This document shows positions 41,948 to 53,846 of a DNA stretch of 64,000 nt, piece after piece. The notes beneath the pieces are model-generated. The model was given only the letters and a program-made list of their open reading frames with translations, was not told the origin of the DNA and did not search any database. The translations under genes were made by a program, and so were the position numbers. Numbering within the stretch: the first letter of the stretch is position 1; the number at the start of each line of letters is the position of its first letter. The stretch is from Tubulanus polymorphus (Eukaryota > Nemertea > Palaeonemertea > Tubulaniformes > Tubulanidae): NCBI RefSeq assembly GCF_964204645.1, contig NC_134032.1, positions 3,684,916-3,748,915 of the forward strand, in the 5' to 3' direction.

Positions 41948-43566
41948 TCTGAGTATTACGTTAGTTCGCGTTTTCCCCGCTGTCGTTATTTGGGGGGGGG
42001 GGCAGCACCAGACAGTCAAGATCTGAGGCGGATGTGAGAACGAGTTTCATAGTGAATCACCGTTCACAACATTTAACATGAATTCTACCTAGATCAGAGC
42101 GAAATTAAATAAAGTGAATTAATTAACACACGAGATCGTGATATTAGAGTTAATTTAAATACATTTGAAGGATTGAAGTTGCGTTTACTGATCTACGGGA
42201 AAAGATATGATCGAAACCAGTAGATCAAAACTCGCGGCTCGAAAGTAAGGACCGGCGAACAGTCTAATTCTATAGAGACCGGTAACCAGTCTAGAACTTC
42301 ATCGGATGGGTTAGGCAACCAGTCGGAAATGGATGGCGCCGATTTGTTTTGTTTCTGTGTCGCTGCGCATAAAATCATGATTTTCAGATAAAAACTGCCG
42401 ACTAAAGACCGCTCGCTTCGGCGTAAGACAAGGAACAAGTCGAAGCAACAGCGACATGTAAAAACATCAGCATTTTCCCCGTCAATTTTGCAAAAAAGAC
42501 GCTTTTTATCCACTATTTTAATGTCCAGTGTAGTCTGTGTTCAAATCGCCACGTGTACATATAGACTATTCGTAGAACTGTCAGAGCCGCTGACTCCTGT
42601 TGAATCCGCTAGGTGTCACTAGTAATATTGCGTCATCGTTTATATAGTGATGATAAAATAAACGATAGATTTTTATTTTCTAGACTAATTGCTGGTCTCT
42701 GTTCTAGCCTCTGTAAAAAATTCAGATAGCTCCAATCTTGGTACCGAAATAAAACTAGTCAGAACAGGGTGGGCTCGAAAAACGATATGCTTTTCACATT
42801 TTTGAATTATCTTCGGTAGTTTTCGAGAAATCGCGATCTGAAGTTTGAACATTTCGGCGAAAAAAAGTGTCGACTTCACGTTTCAATACAATGATCTTAA
42901 GAAGGCAATATTTCATAGAAACAAACTTCAATATCTCCTGAACTCGTGGAGATAGATTAAAAATGTAAAGATCATTACACTCGTAGCACTCGCGGTCAAA
43001 ATTGAGGTTAGATCGCAAATTAATTTAAATTACGATGATAAATACCATTTTATCTGTTATCAATTTCATAAAGAGAATAGCTGAAAATCAAACTTGGCCT
43101 CTTAAATTCAAAATAGCATCTTCATGACATTAATCAGTTTAGAAACATAAACCTGGCAATAATATTAATACTAATAATAATAACTAAATGAAAATGCATT
43201 TGAGTTGTTTTAAGCTTAGTTTCATCAATGATTTATATTCCCTTCAAAGTTGCTACTTTTGGAAAATTCCCCTCGTGAGGCTCACTGTCCCATCACGCGC
43301 CTCTAGTTTTTCCTAAATTCATCCCATTAGACGCCTCTTTCTGCAGCAGCCGTTTTACTGATATTCACATTGCGGAAAATAACAAAATAAAATCATGCTG
43401 TCTTCAGTATTTAGATTTTAAGATCCTAAACCTTCTGATTGTCGATATGTGATCGTCCATTAATACAGGTCTTTAGGTAGTAATTCATCCCGGTCAATTG
43501 CCTTTCTTATTAAAACAAGATTCCCCTTACTTTCGAATAAAATTACATGAATCGGTTTTTTTAGAT
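41948..43566. other. Host intergenic, no gene seen
   Basis: There is a run of 12 G at about 41990-42001. No supported coding region or RNA gene. Confidence 0.35.
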
Positions 43567-43774
43567 AAGGCTAAACAAAAATGATACCTTGTTTCTCTGC
43601 AGCGGTCGGGTCATTTTTGTAAAATTTGTAAACAGTTCATTTCTATAGCGGCCGGATGGTAAAATCACAATTTCAAAAAAAAGTAATGTACAGGGTAGAT
43701 AGGCGGCCAGCCGGGTCAACTTATCTGCTCAGCAGAGCAGAGAAACAAGGTATCAATTTTCCTTTTTAGCCTAA
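43567..43774. repeat. MITE-like element, copy 2
   Basis: Starts AAGGCTAAAC then ATACCTTGTTTCTC and ends GAGAAACAAGGTATCA then AGCCTAAC. It matches the ends of the copy at 38617. Confidence 0.65.
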
Positions 43775-43814
43775 CTTCAAAGATTTTTTACAATTCTAGT
43801 TTATTTATAATTTC

Positions 43815-44043
43815 AGTTAAGAATCATCTGACAACCGACCACAGCCAAATCATGTTAATGAACCAATTCCACAATCGTCTGATGTTTCGATAATCCAATT
43901 CCACAATCATCTGACAATCGACCACAGCCAAATGATGTAGCTGATCCTATTACACTTCTGATACAACAGACAAATGATCTCAATACTGTTCACAATCGGC
44001 AAGCAATACAGAATGATCATCCTCCTCGGGGTGCTTCAGTTTA
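43815..44043 (+). other. Possible degenerate coding remnant
   Basis: After an acceptor-like TTATAATTTCAG, a frame reads SSDNRPQPNHV and, after a shift, repeats SSDNRPQPNDVADPI then LLIQQTNDLNTVH before a stop. The NRPQPN word is duplicated. No family is recognised. Confidence 0.2.
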
Positions 44044-44689
44044 AAAGTTTTCTGACGGAGACACAGACAATAGCGGTGTAAGTGGTGAGTAAGTTGTTCA
44101 TATTCCAAGGTTCAGAATGCTGGAAACGGCTTCTAGCAAATGAGGCTTTTAAAATTCGAAAAAGTCCCCGACCCTCTTAGGGGCTTCGAGGCTCCTGTGT
44201 GCCCCTGAAAAATGGCCTGTTTTCTGGGATTTGCCCTGGTTCCAGGAAAGCCGGAGACGTCAGTGTGATTGGTTCTAAACAATCTATTCGAATGTTATTC
44301 TTTTCACTGGCTTCGATAAAATATAATTTGTTCACAAATCAGACTAAGGTTAACTACAGTAGCTCTCTAACTCAGCTCCTAACAGAGCGTATTGATTGAT
44401 TGATAGTAAAATAAATCTAAACAGTTGAACTAAACTGATTCATTAAACACGGATTTGTTTCAAGGAACCGGGAAAGTAGGGCGTTCTTCTCGAGTTGTCT
44501 AATATATACTACTCGGGTCTGGTATCGCGAGTTGATGAGAATGTGTAATAATCGAGTTCACGTTTAACCTTGCAGGAAGAAATTGATCTCGAGATGCGGA
44601 GCCTGCTGACGTGTGGCGTGTGAGAGGTAACTTACAGGATCTGTGACTCTCGGACAATTTGAATCAGTTGATTTTGATTTCTATTCGAC

Positions 44690-44770
44690 TGTCGTCTGCT
44701 AATTTTGAGTTCTATTAGACTGTCGTCTGCTAATTTTGAGTTCTATTTGACTGTCGTCTGCTAATAATCG
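44690..44770. repeat. Short tandem repeat (34 bp, three copies)
   Basis: Three copies of TTCTATT, GACTGTCGTCTGCTAAT and TTTGAG in series. Confidence 0.7.
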
Positions 44771-44876
44771 AGCCGGTTTTTGCGATCAATTATTTATAGG
44801 TCGTATGGAGCCTGATGCCGGGGTATCGAGAGACACAATATATAAGTCATGAATGAAAGATGTTATGTCGTATACA

Positions 44877-45040
44877 GGAACTGATACTTCTAGATGTGGG
44901 AGTCATTCAACTCGGGCAGCGGTTGCTTCAGCTGTTGAAGCAGCTCGACGCGAACGCTTTCAGATGGTCGTACTGCGAAGACACGTTTGCACAGTTTTAT
45001 AATAAGCCGATGATCGGAACTTCTGAGAATACTCTGGCGA
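44877..45040 (+). other. Possible orphan exon C
   Basis: After TCGTATACAG the frame reads ELILLDVGVIQLGQRLLQLL, then NAFRWSYCEDTFAQFYNKP before it enters the duplicated block at 45024. The composition is protein-like. No family or partner exon is recognised, and the downstream extension to 45114 is repeat sequence. Confidence 0.28.
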
Positions 45041-45468
45041 GGATCTGCACAACTGTAGTCGGTACAGGCTTTTTATTCATCGACGAAATGAATTTTTCAT
45101 TTGAAATCTCGTAGAATTGCGTGTGAATTGTGGAAATGAGTAGAATTATACAATTGAACAAGACTTACCCGTAAAATTCCACAATAAATGAATTGATACC
45201 TAAAGAGTTTATTTAGAATATTAGAAATATTGCATGTGTTTGCTAAGATCCTTCTTCGGTCTAGAAATATGCATTTTCAAACCGAAGAGACCCGAAATAT
45301 TTCTGATAATTTAGATTAACTTTTAAGCTGTCGATTTATTTGTCATTGGATTCTACTCTTATTGATTAACCTCAGGTATTGCCTGATCTACAACTGAGAC
45401 TTACCCGTATAAGGAGAAGTTTGATGGTAATTCTACGAATGACCACAAACACGAGGAATGATACAAGC

Positions 45469-45660
45469 GACGCAGTGGCCGAGTTGGTTTAAGCCGCCGG
45501 TCACTGGTCTCGTCAATTCAGGGTTTATGGGTTCAAACCCCGGTGGCGACAGAGTTTATCGGTCGAAGGTTCTTCTCCGGTCTCTCCCCCATCGGGAGAA
45601 AGAAACATCGAAACCGCTTTTAATGCCCTGCGTGGCGTTTAGCGGGTTGAAAAAAAGATT
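45469..45660 (+). repeat. tRNA-derived SINE, copy 2
   Basis: It matches the SINE at 22231, with A box GGCCGAGTTGGTTTAAGC and B box GGGTTCAAACC. The A box here has the standard GTGGCCGAG form, changed to GTCGCCGAG in copy 1. Confidence 0.65.
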
Positions 45661-47974
45661 TTAAAAATTATACGTCCACGCCAGATTACGGCCCTCTCTG
45701 GTGTGTTAGCATTTCTCATTGTGTTATGTATGATTTTCTATTTTAGGCGGAGTTTGATTTATGATTGACAACTCATTCAGACGTTTAATCTGTGAATTGA
45801 TTTCGCCTTCTGTGAATAGTGCTGGACGTAAGTGGATCTCAATCTCCTCAAACACAGGTAAGACTGGTTTAATTGTATAAATCTAATCGGTAATAAGAGA
45901 CCGGCAACCAGTCTAATCTCTATCCTCCTGTCTGTCGTGTGTTTTAGTAAATAGTACATGTATTTGTATAAATTGTAAATAACCTTGTTATGTTTTTCAT
46001 TGAAAGTTTTTTATTTTTCTCTTAATTCGTGAAAATATTTGTAAACAAATCGCAAGAAATCCAAATTTTATCAGTTAACGCCAATAAAATTATAATGTTA
46101 TGAGTGAACGGAATAGGTAAAATAATGTATTAGGAATTAGGAACTTTTCTCGATAAAATATAACAAAGTTGTTAATGATACAAACATCCACTATTTACAA
46201 TATATCAACTATTAGAGGGATCTATAAACATCTAATCCTATTTTGATGGAATTTATTAAACTGGTTTGTAGGATGTTTTGAGATATGTATGCGTTTACCA
46301 GCTAGTGCTGCCATCTACAGTCAATTCAACTCACTAAATGATCCACCGTTTGAGAACACTCATAAAAATACACTGCAAGTCACAACTTCACAGTAAGATT
46401 TACAGACACTAGAAAGAGACTAGAAACAAAGTGAGAAAACTGAACTACAGAATGATATGAAATGAGCCACGTTATGACTACATGAAATTGGAACTACTGT
46501 CAATCCTGGAACAACCTCGACCCGATAATCCTTAGAAACATAAACCAATCCTTATAACTGTACACTAATATTTGTATGCTATGTTGTTCTAAAGCTTATT
46601 TCACACAAGTGTTAGTACAAAAATATACGAAACAAATATCAGAAATAGCGCGTATATGTAAATCCATCAAATGTATCATCGTTAACCCTGAAAGTGCGGT
46701 TAGGAGCTGATGAAATATTGTAGATCGAAAGTTTCTGCGGAATTCTAAATTTGGATTCTGGGGCTCAATATCATAGAATGAATCTACACCTCATAATTCT
46801 ACTCTGAAAACTGGTTATTCGTGTTTCCCGCTGATAACTGCTGTAAGATGAGTTCATCCATCTAAATGTCTCCAGTTATCCCAAACACCGGTTAATGGCC
46901 CGATCCGTTTCTGTCAATTTACCGCGAAAACTTGCTTATTCTACCACCTGAAAACAGGAATAGTATGAGTTAGCAATATATCTAACACCGGTGATTTTAT
47001 ATCATTCACTCCGTAGGTGTTTAACGCTCAAGACCCGGTACCTATCCCGGTACGTGTGGTTAATCTGATTATCATCGGTCTGGATTTCATACCATCCCTC
47101 CCTTTTTTGCGCTGAGCCAATGAGCAACATCGATTTCTACTGACCGGTCGTCAAATTCGGGTTTCAACCAAAATCCCGCGGTCTACACTTAATGCAGTTT
47201 AGGTAAATAAGAATCCACATCTGTATTGCAAGTTCGAGGTCAATTGTGGCGCCGAGCGCTGCATTGAACGCTGGTTAACTGTTTCGCTAGCGAAAATGCG
47301 ATGTATTACGCGAACGCGGGTTCAATTGCGGGCGTGTACTCTTTTGTTTCGAGAAGGGTTTCTAAAACCCGGGTTTAGCGGGGAAACTCCGCATTGAACG
47401 CGCGTTTGAACCTGCAATATTCTTGTCGTTGGAAAACTTGATTAGTTTTCAATTGTAAAATTCTCCGCGCCGTTTTTCCGAATATTCGCCTTGGATAATC
47501 GGTGACTTTTATTAAACTACTCGCATCAAACATGACGTCATTCTGTGACTTAGCAAGCAACATGCGCGATAAATGCATCGAAAATGATATTATCCTAGTT
47601 TGAAAAATTTTTATTAACAAATATATCTAGTTTAGTTATAACGAAATATCTACGTGCAAATTAGTAATTAGAATTAATTCGAAAAATAAAAAAAAAGATA
47701 TCATCGACTTTTCTAAGGTACGATGCCGGTTTGAGTTTTGAACGGTAAAAAACTCTCAGAATTTGCCAGATTGAGTTCAGCTACTAGAGTTGGGTCTAAC
47801 TGGCTACGCGTGGTTACACCATCATCTTGTTTTAAATATAGGCGATTGTCGCCGCATTAAACTCCCGGACGTAGCGATTTTAAGAAGTTCTTTAAATGCG
47901 CTCTTATATCATGTGAGGGTTTGTAATCTTGAGTTATAAATATTATCTGAATTCGGGTGCACATAGTTTTTTAG

Positions 47975-48265
47975 CCCACTTGGGACTTTAGTGAAGTCCC
48001 AGCGGGCTATTGCATTCACTTTTCATCCGTTGTCCGTCCGTCCGTAGACGGAATCCAGTTATTTTCGGAAGTTTTGAAGACGCTTCAATGTAATGTCTTG
48101 ATATTTGGATTACACGTGTATCTGCTCTAGACACATCTTCGGCCAAAAACTGGCCCTGTCAGAATCAAGATGGCCGACTGGCAGCCATTGTCGTTCGCCA
48201 AAATCAGCACTTTTAACACATTTTTTAATTTTTTGAGGGAAATTTTGAAGACGTTTTGATCGATT
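47975..48265. repeat. Dispersed repeat inside duplication copy 2
   Basis: It starts AGCCCACTTGGGACTTTAG, with GTCCCAGCGGGCT just after, which can pair. It shares ATCTTCGGCC and AATCAAGATGGCCG words with 34895-35115. It is absent from duplication copy 1, so it inserted or was lost later. Confidence 0.6.
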
Positions 48266-48579
48266 ACCTTGATCTTTCGTTCATATTTGTTAATCCGAAG
48301 GACCCATCAGCTTAAGAAAAATTGGGTCGATCGGACTCAAGATGGCCGTCCTATGACCTTTTTAGTGCCCAAAAATGTCAATTTTGGCCGGAATTATGGG
48401 TTCTGTAGCTTCCTACTGGTTTGCCATTTCTCATTGCAATTTGTGATGGGTATTTTTGGAAAGGGATGTTTTATACCTGAGACAGGTATTCTTGATCAGC
48501 CAATTATGACGCAATTGGCGGCCATCTTGGTGTCATCAGTACTCATTTGTAGGTTGGAAAAAGTTTTTCCACATTATAT

Positions 48580-49145
48580 TGATACCTAAGCATATTGTGT
48601 TACTACAATCGATTGGAAAGTTGTAACCCATGACGTGCTCTATGATTTCAAGGTCATTGGTTATTGTGTATGGCCACCAGGGGGCGTTAAATTATACAAT
48701 AACTTAGTATTTCTATATTATATTTGTACCTATGCATATTTTGTAACCACAATCGATTGCAAAGTTGTAGCTCATGACATCGTCTATGATTGTGGTAAGT
48801 TTTAAGGATAATAGTTATTCTAAATGGTCACCAGGGGGCGTTGAATAGTATAATAACTTAGTACTTCCTGATTAGATTGGTACCTAGGCATTTTGTTACC
48901 TATGCATTTTTTGTTACCATGATCAATTGCAAAGTTGTAGTTCATGACTTGTTCCATGATTGTGGTGAGTTTCAAGGTCATTGGGTTTAGTATACGGGCA
49001 CCAGGGCCGTTGAATAGTAACGCAACTTAGTATTTCCATATTAGATTGGTAACGAGGCATATTTTGTTATCACAATCAATTACAAGGTCATTGGTGGGTT
49101 TCAAGGTCATTGGTTTTTGTATATGGTCACCAGGGGGCGCTGAAT
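48580..49145. repeat. Tandem array (120-160 bp) carrying CCAGGGGGCG sites
   Basis: Four diverged units each contain GATTG(G/C)AAAGTTGTA, a TTCAAGGTCATTGG-type word and CACCAGGGGGCG followed by TTGAAT-like bases. The last word is at 48673-48686, 48827-48840, 48998-49010 (degenerate) and 49126-49140. Confidence 0.7.
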
Positions 49146-49205
49146 ATTGAAATTGTTAGATTGTTCAGCATTAGAAACCACTTACCAAGTGGACATGGTG
49201 TCCCT

Positions 49206-49998
49206 GGACAGGTACTGTTTAGCATGAAATTACTGTTGTATTATGTGGTTTGATAATTTCGTGCAGATATTTTTAGATAAATCGTATTGAGCCGAAATTA
49301 CAGATCTGAATAGAAAATTGTCTTCATGGACTTAACATAAACCATACAATTTACCAGGCAAGAACTTGAATAAATGTGTTCAAAATATTTCGTACGGTTT
49401 CACAAGCTTTCTAAGAAAATTACAAACTTTAGCCTCGTTAGTTGAATATTTATTGGATGATTTTTTTTCTTTCGATTTTTTCGAGTGTTTGAAAACGAAA
49501 CTAATCAAAAATCTATTTTTCATCAAGTTTCTCGAAGTGTTCGAAAGAGTCTACAATCGCAATAAACCATTTCCCTAACGAACAATTTTTTCATCTGGAT
49601 TATATATCCTTGATTTAAAAAATTTTTTTATAGGTTTGAAACTGATTTAGAGCGAATGTAGCGAAAAGGCCCATCGGTAAAAATCCCCAAATTCAAAGTA
49701 GGTGGAAGAAAAACTTTTCTTATTTTTCTTAATTTTTCTTATAAAATTGTCAATGTTTAGAAGGTTACCCAGCTAGTTAGAATATTTTGCTTACTAAACA
49801 TCCGGGATCCAGTTCCACAGTTCCGAGTTAAGATTTGACTATGAGTTAACTCATTGAAAATGAAATAGCTTTAACTCAGAGTTAACTCTTAACTCGCAAC
49901 TGTGGAACTGGCTCCTGGGGGCTGCAGTTGCTAACAAATTGAGTTAACCAGTGGAAAGTTGCTGAAAAGTTGGTCAAAGATAACAAACGGATATATAC
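49206..49998. other. Host spacer
   Basis: The first 60 bases match 24401 onward in duplication copy 1. The rest is private and has no supported gene. An inverted pair GAGTTAAGATTTGACTATGA and TTAACTCTTAACTC lies near 49825-49895. Confidence 0.35.
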
Positions 49999-51261
49999 TG
50001 ATACGCCGGTCACAATCCTCTCTTTAATCGTTATCTATAAAATACTTGAGTAAGGCCCTGGCGAGAGAACGTGTCCGTGCACAAATCCGAATGAATAGAT
50101 TGAAATACCGGATGATAATATTGAAGATAATATATTTTATTTACCTTGAACAAAGAATGATTTTCCAAATCCCTATTGTATATGAATCCCTATCGTTCCG
50201 AAGCTTCTCCTGTCCTGCTGTCGACACTCGTCTTACTAAGGTACAGATTTTCTCGATTGACTGCTCTCTCAAGATGCGGATCCCTTTTATAGAAAGAATC
50301 GGCATTCTTAAAATACCGACTCTCCCACTCGACTTTTGGCAAGGAGCAGCTACCCAACTGTCATGACCGTTTTTAGTTACGGAAAATTTAGCCCTACTGA
50401 TTTGCTGATCTAAAGGTTTTTAAGAAACTGATTTGCTGATATAAACTTTTTCTTCCAACCCTCCTGTCATGACGCGTTGTGATTTACTCACTCCTTGCTA
50501 GTCGTTGTTGAGAACGCAGCTATTGTCTGTGAATTACCAACGAGCGCATACAGACAGCAGAAACTTCAGACAGCAAGTTTTAACATTTAACACAAATTAA
50601 TTTTTCTAAAACATTAGCGATTATTAACAATTTGTTCTTAAACAACATCTAGATTACTCAAATTAAATATCTTTTCAAAACTTTCTTTTCTTTTCTAATT
50701 ACAGTACAAATTCATTGTTTCTTTTTTAATTATTATAATTAACTACGATTCGGAATACATTGTGATTGATTATCAATTCTTAAATTATTTGAAATACTTA
50801 TACTAATTATTTTATCTACAATTTAACTAATTCTATTTTAATACAGGATAAGCAAAACAACCACATCTTCCTAAACTTCCGGTTTTTCCTTTTACGGAAA
50901 GTAGCCGGGAATATCATCAAGTATCAGCGTGATCCCTTCACGAGCCTCATTATAAATACACTCCATTGTTCCGACCCAACCAAATATGGTTCCAACTATT
51001 TAAAAGTTTTATATAAAGATTTTCTGAATGTTTGCCAGATCTCACAGCAGAAGAACCGAGAAAGAATTGTTGTTTATAGACTGATTTATGGTTTGCGTTG
51101 GTAGATGAAAGCATCAAACAAGAACTTTCGTAATTCTTACTACTAGTACGTTCTTGTCTGACGGCTTTAACGTAACCCCCACGCATACGGAAACAACATT
51201 AAGAACATTTCTAAATACTACGAAACATTTTCAAATACTACGAAAATCTAGCTGTGGATCA
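49999..51261 (-). repeat. LTR-like repeat, copy 2 (inverted)
   Basis: Inverse copy of 18530-19797, ending TGGATCA here and starting TGATACGCC. The 78-codon frame (51186 down to 50950) differs at one residue from copy 1. A CTTTTATAGAA box (TATA type when read on the minus strand) is present. Confidence 0.55.
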
Positions 51262-51867
51262 ATACCATAGAAACAATGAACTTTAAATCATCACCATCTC
51301 AACTATCGACTGGTTAACTGTAAACAACTTTTGAGCAATTGCAGCCCCGGATAAATATCGTAGTAACAATGAGTGTCACTATAGCCACGATCACACGAGC
51401 GCATTTGGCCCCGATCAAGACGTCGGACCAGGCCCGAGCCTAATTTCAGCACCAGCCAAATGATTGCGTTTGAATTGCGTTTGAACTGGCACCGGAAAAA
51501 ATGATCCACTTCGCTTTGTTTGAGCATTGTTTAGTATCGAGTGAATGGTTAATGCGCTCTCTAATTAGGCACGGGCCAAATTTGACTCAGGTCTGGTCCG
51601 TGCCAATTTGGCCCGCGCCAAATTGTTTCCGCGTGATTGCGGCTTATTTCAACTATCGACTGGTTAACTCTTAGCCAATCTTTGAGCAGCTGCAGCTCCT
51701 GATAAAATTATTTACCGGTAGCCTGCTATTAACACAATAGTTATTTTGTTATCAAACTTTTTTTTCTGAGAAGACTTGCCTGATTCCAAATATCTACCGT
51801 CCCACGTCTACAGGTCTAGCTATGTTTTTGAGATTCGGTCATCTATACATATACGGTTATGTGTAGA

Positions 51868-51893
51868 TATATATATATATATATATATATATA
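51868..51893. repeat. (AT)n microsatellite, short
   Basis: Twelve or so AT units within duplication copy 2. Copy 1 has no array at this place. Confidence 0.8.
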
Positions 51894-52667
51894 GTTTATT
51901 TGATTGCTATAAAAGTTGAAAGTTAATTATGGTTTTGCAGAGAAAGAAGGCGAATTATCAAAAACAAGATGAAGTTTCGATTTCAAAATTGAAAGTATGT
52001 TTAAGCAAAAACGTTCTTTAGTTTAATCCGAATGATTAGAACAAATAGCAACGCAGCAAAATTAAGATAATATTTCCGAGGGTATTTTGAACACTCTTCA
52101 GAGACAATGATCTCTTGTATTATTCCTGAAATAGTGAAAATATACAAGGAAGGCAAGATGATGAATAGATTCTGGTAGATATCCAGCCATCCTTCCTTTA
52201 TCATAGAGTATTTCAATTCAGATTACGAAGGTCCAGAATCTATTTTATACACTTAATGCAACTAGTACAAAGATAGAATAGATGATAGTAGAAATATGAT
52301 TAGAAAATAACGGCGTCTAATTAATGAACTAATGAAAGCCAATAAGTATTGAACGGAAACTCGTGTTGACTTAGAGAAATAAGTTGACTGTTTGGACCTC
52401 GCAGATTGATTCTCGCCCTGAGGGAAATAAGTAATAACGCGAATTAATTCGAAAGGGTTTTAGAGACTGCAAATATATCTGTGAAGCATTTTGAAACCGC
52501 GCAACTCGAGCAGGAATCGAAATCGATTATAATACGTATAAAAATCTCAAATCTCAAAATCAATTTATCATTCATTTTTTGGCAATATCCACTGTGATAT
52601 AAGGAAGCTATGTTCAATTACCCGCCCACCTTCAAGCCCCTATCCCTCTAGATATTTCAATTTAGAT

Positions 52668-52965
52668 TTAAAGAGAGATAGAGGGAGATAGAGGGAGATA
52701 GAGAGGGAGATAATAGAGGGAGATAGAGAGGGAGATAATAGAGGGAGATAATAGAGGGAGATAATAAAGGGAGATAATGGAGGGAGATAATATAGGGAGA
52801 TAATATAGGGAGATAATACAGGGAGATAATAGAGGGAGATAATAGAGGGAGATAATAGAGGGAGATAATGGAGGCAGATAATGGAGGCAGATAATGGAGG
52901 CAAATAATGGAGGCAGATAATGGAGGCAGATAATGGAGGCAGATAATGGAGGCAGATAATAGAGA
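52668..52965. repeat. GGGAGATAATAGA-type minisatellite
   Basis: About 20 units of GAGGGAGATAATA with variants GGAGGCAGATAATG toward the right. Copy 1 of the duplication has only one such word near 26235. Confidence 0.85.
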
Positions 52966-53245
52966 GAGAGAGGGAGGGAGGGAGGGAGGGAGGGAGGGAG
53001 GGAGGGAGGGAGGGAGGGAGGGAGGGAGGGAGGGAGGGAGGGAGGGAGGGAGGGAGGGAGGGAGGGAGGGAGGGAGGGAGGGAGGGAGGGAGGGAGGGAG
53101 GGAGGGAGGGAGGGAGGGAGGGAGGGAGGGAGGGAGGGAGGGAGGGAGGGAGGGAGGGAGGGAGGGAGGGAGGGAGGGAGGGAGGGAGGGAGGGAGGGAG
53201 GGAGGGAGGGAGGGAGGGAGGGAGGGAGGGAGGGAGGGAGGGAGA
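52966..53245. repeat. (GGGA)n tetranucleotide tract
   Basis: About 70 uninterrupted GGGA units, strand-asymmetric and purine only. Runs of three G separated by single A can form quadruplexes. The tract is open in several frames, which explains the spurious serine-proline and glycine-arginine frames. Confidence 0.95.
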
Positions 53246-53531
53246 TAATGATCCCAAGTCATTCACAAATAGTGTCTCGTACAAGGAAGTGAAATTATTT
53301 CTCAATTAACGATGTCTCCTATGCTATAGTACAACGCAGTTTTCTCAACCAAAAACATATAATGTCATATTTATGAACATTCAGCTGATTTGTGATCAAA
53401 TGAAAAAATGTCGAAGGAAAGAATGGCCAAGGAAAGAATGGCCAAGGAAAACATGGCCACGGAAAAGAAGGCCGAGAAAGATTAAATGGAAAAATGACTG
53501 TCATTTTATTAACTAACACGAAATCAATTGC

Positions 53532-53603
53532 ATTGAGGGAGAGGGAGAGGGAGAGGGAGAGGGAGAGGGAGAGGGAGAGGGAGAGGGAGAGGGAGAGGGA
53601 GAG
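53532..53603. repeat. (GGGAGA)n tract
   Basis: About 12 hexamer units, again followed by GATAATG and the duplicated GTCATTCACAAA context. Confidence 0.9.
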
Positions 53604-53846
53604 ATAATGCTCCCGAGTCATTCACAAAATAACGTCTCGTACAAGGAAGTGAAATTATTTGTCAAAAAACGATGGTCTCCTATGCTATATACAATACAAC
53701 GCAGTTTTCTCATTCAAATAAAAAGATCCCAATCTCTGAGATGATCGCAAATCGTCTGAAGGTTTACCCTAACCTCCCCTAGCCCTGGAGGAGACCCCTA
53801 CACCTAACCATCTGGACCCTTTTCTCACCCCCGTTTTCAAACCATT

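Larger units (their letters stand above)
45024..53846. repeat. Segmental duplication, copy 2 (interrupted)
   Basis: Direct copy of 21796-26483. Extra material lies at about 47030-47470, 47975-49205 (dispersed repeat plus tandem array), 49270-51560 (includes the inverted LTR-like unit) and the purine-rich expansions at 52680-53245 and 53532-53603. Matching tracts resume precisely after each. Confidence 0.8.

Noticed and set aside
49366-49578. 70-codon frame with phenylalanine-rich composition
   Set aside because: AT-rich spacer, no motif, no splice context and no second copy.
52640-53305. Long serine-proline-leucine and glycine-arginine-glutamate frames
   Set aside because: They are translations of the GGGA and GGGAGATAATA repeats, open in several frames at once.
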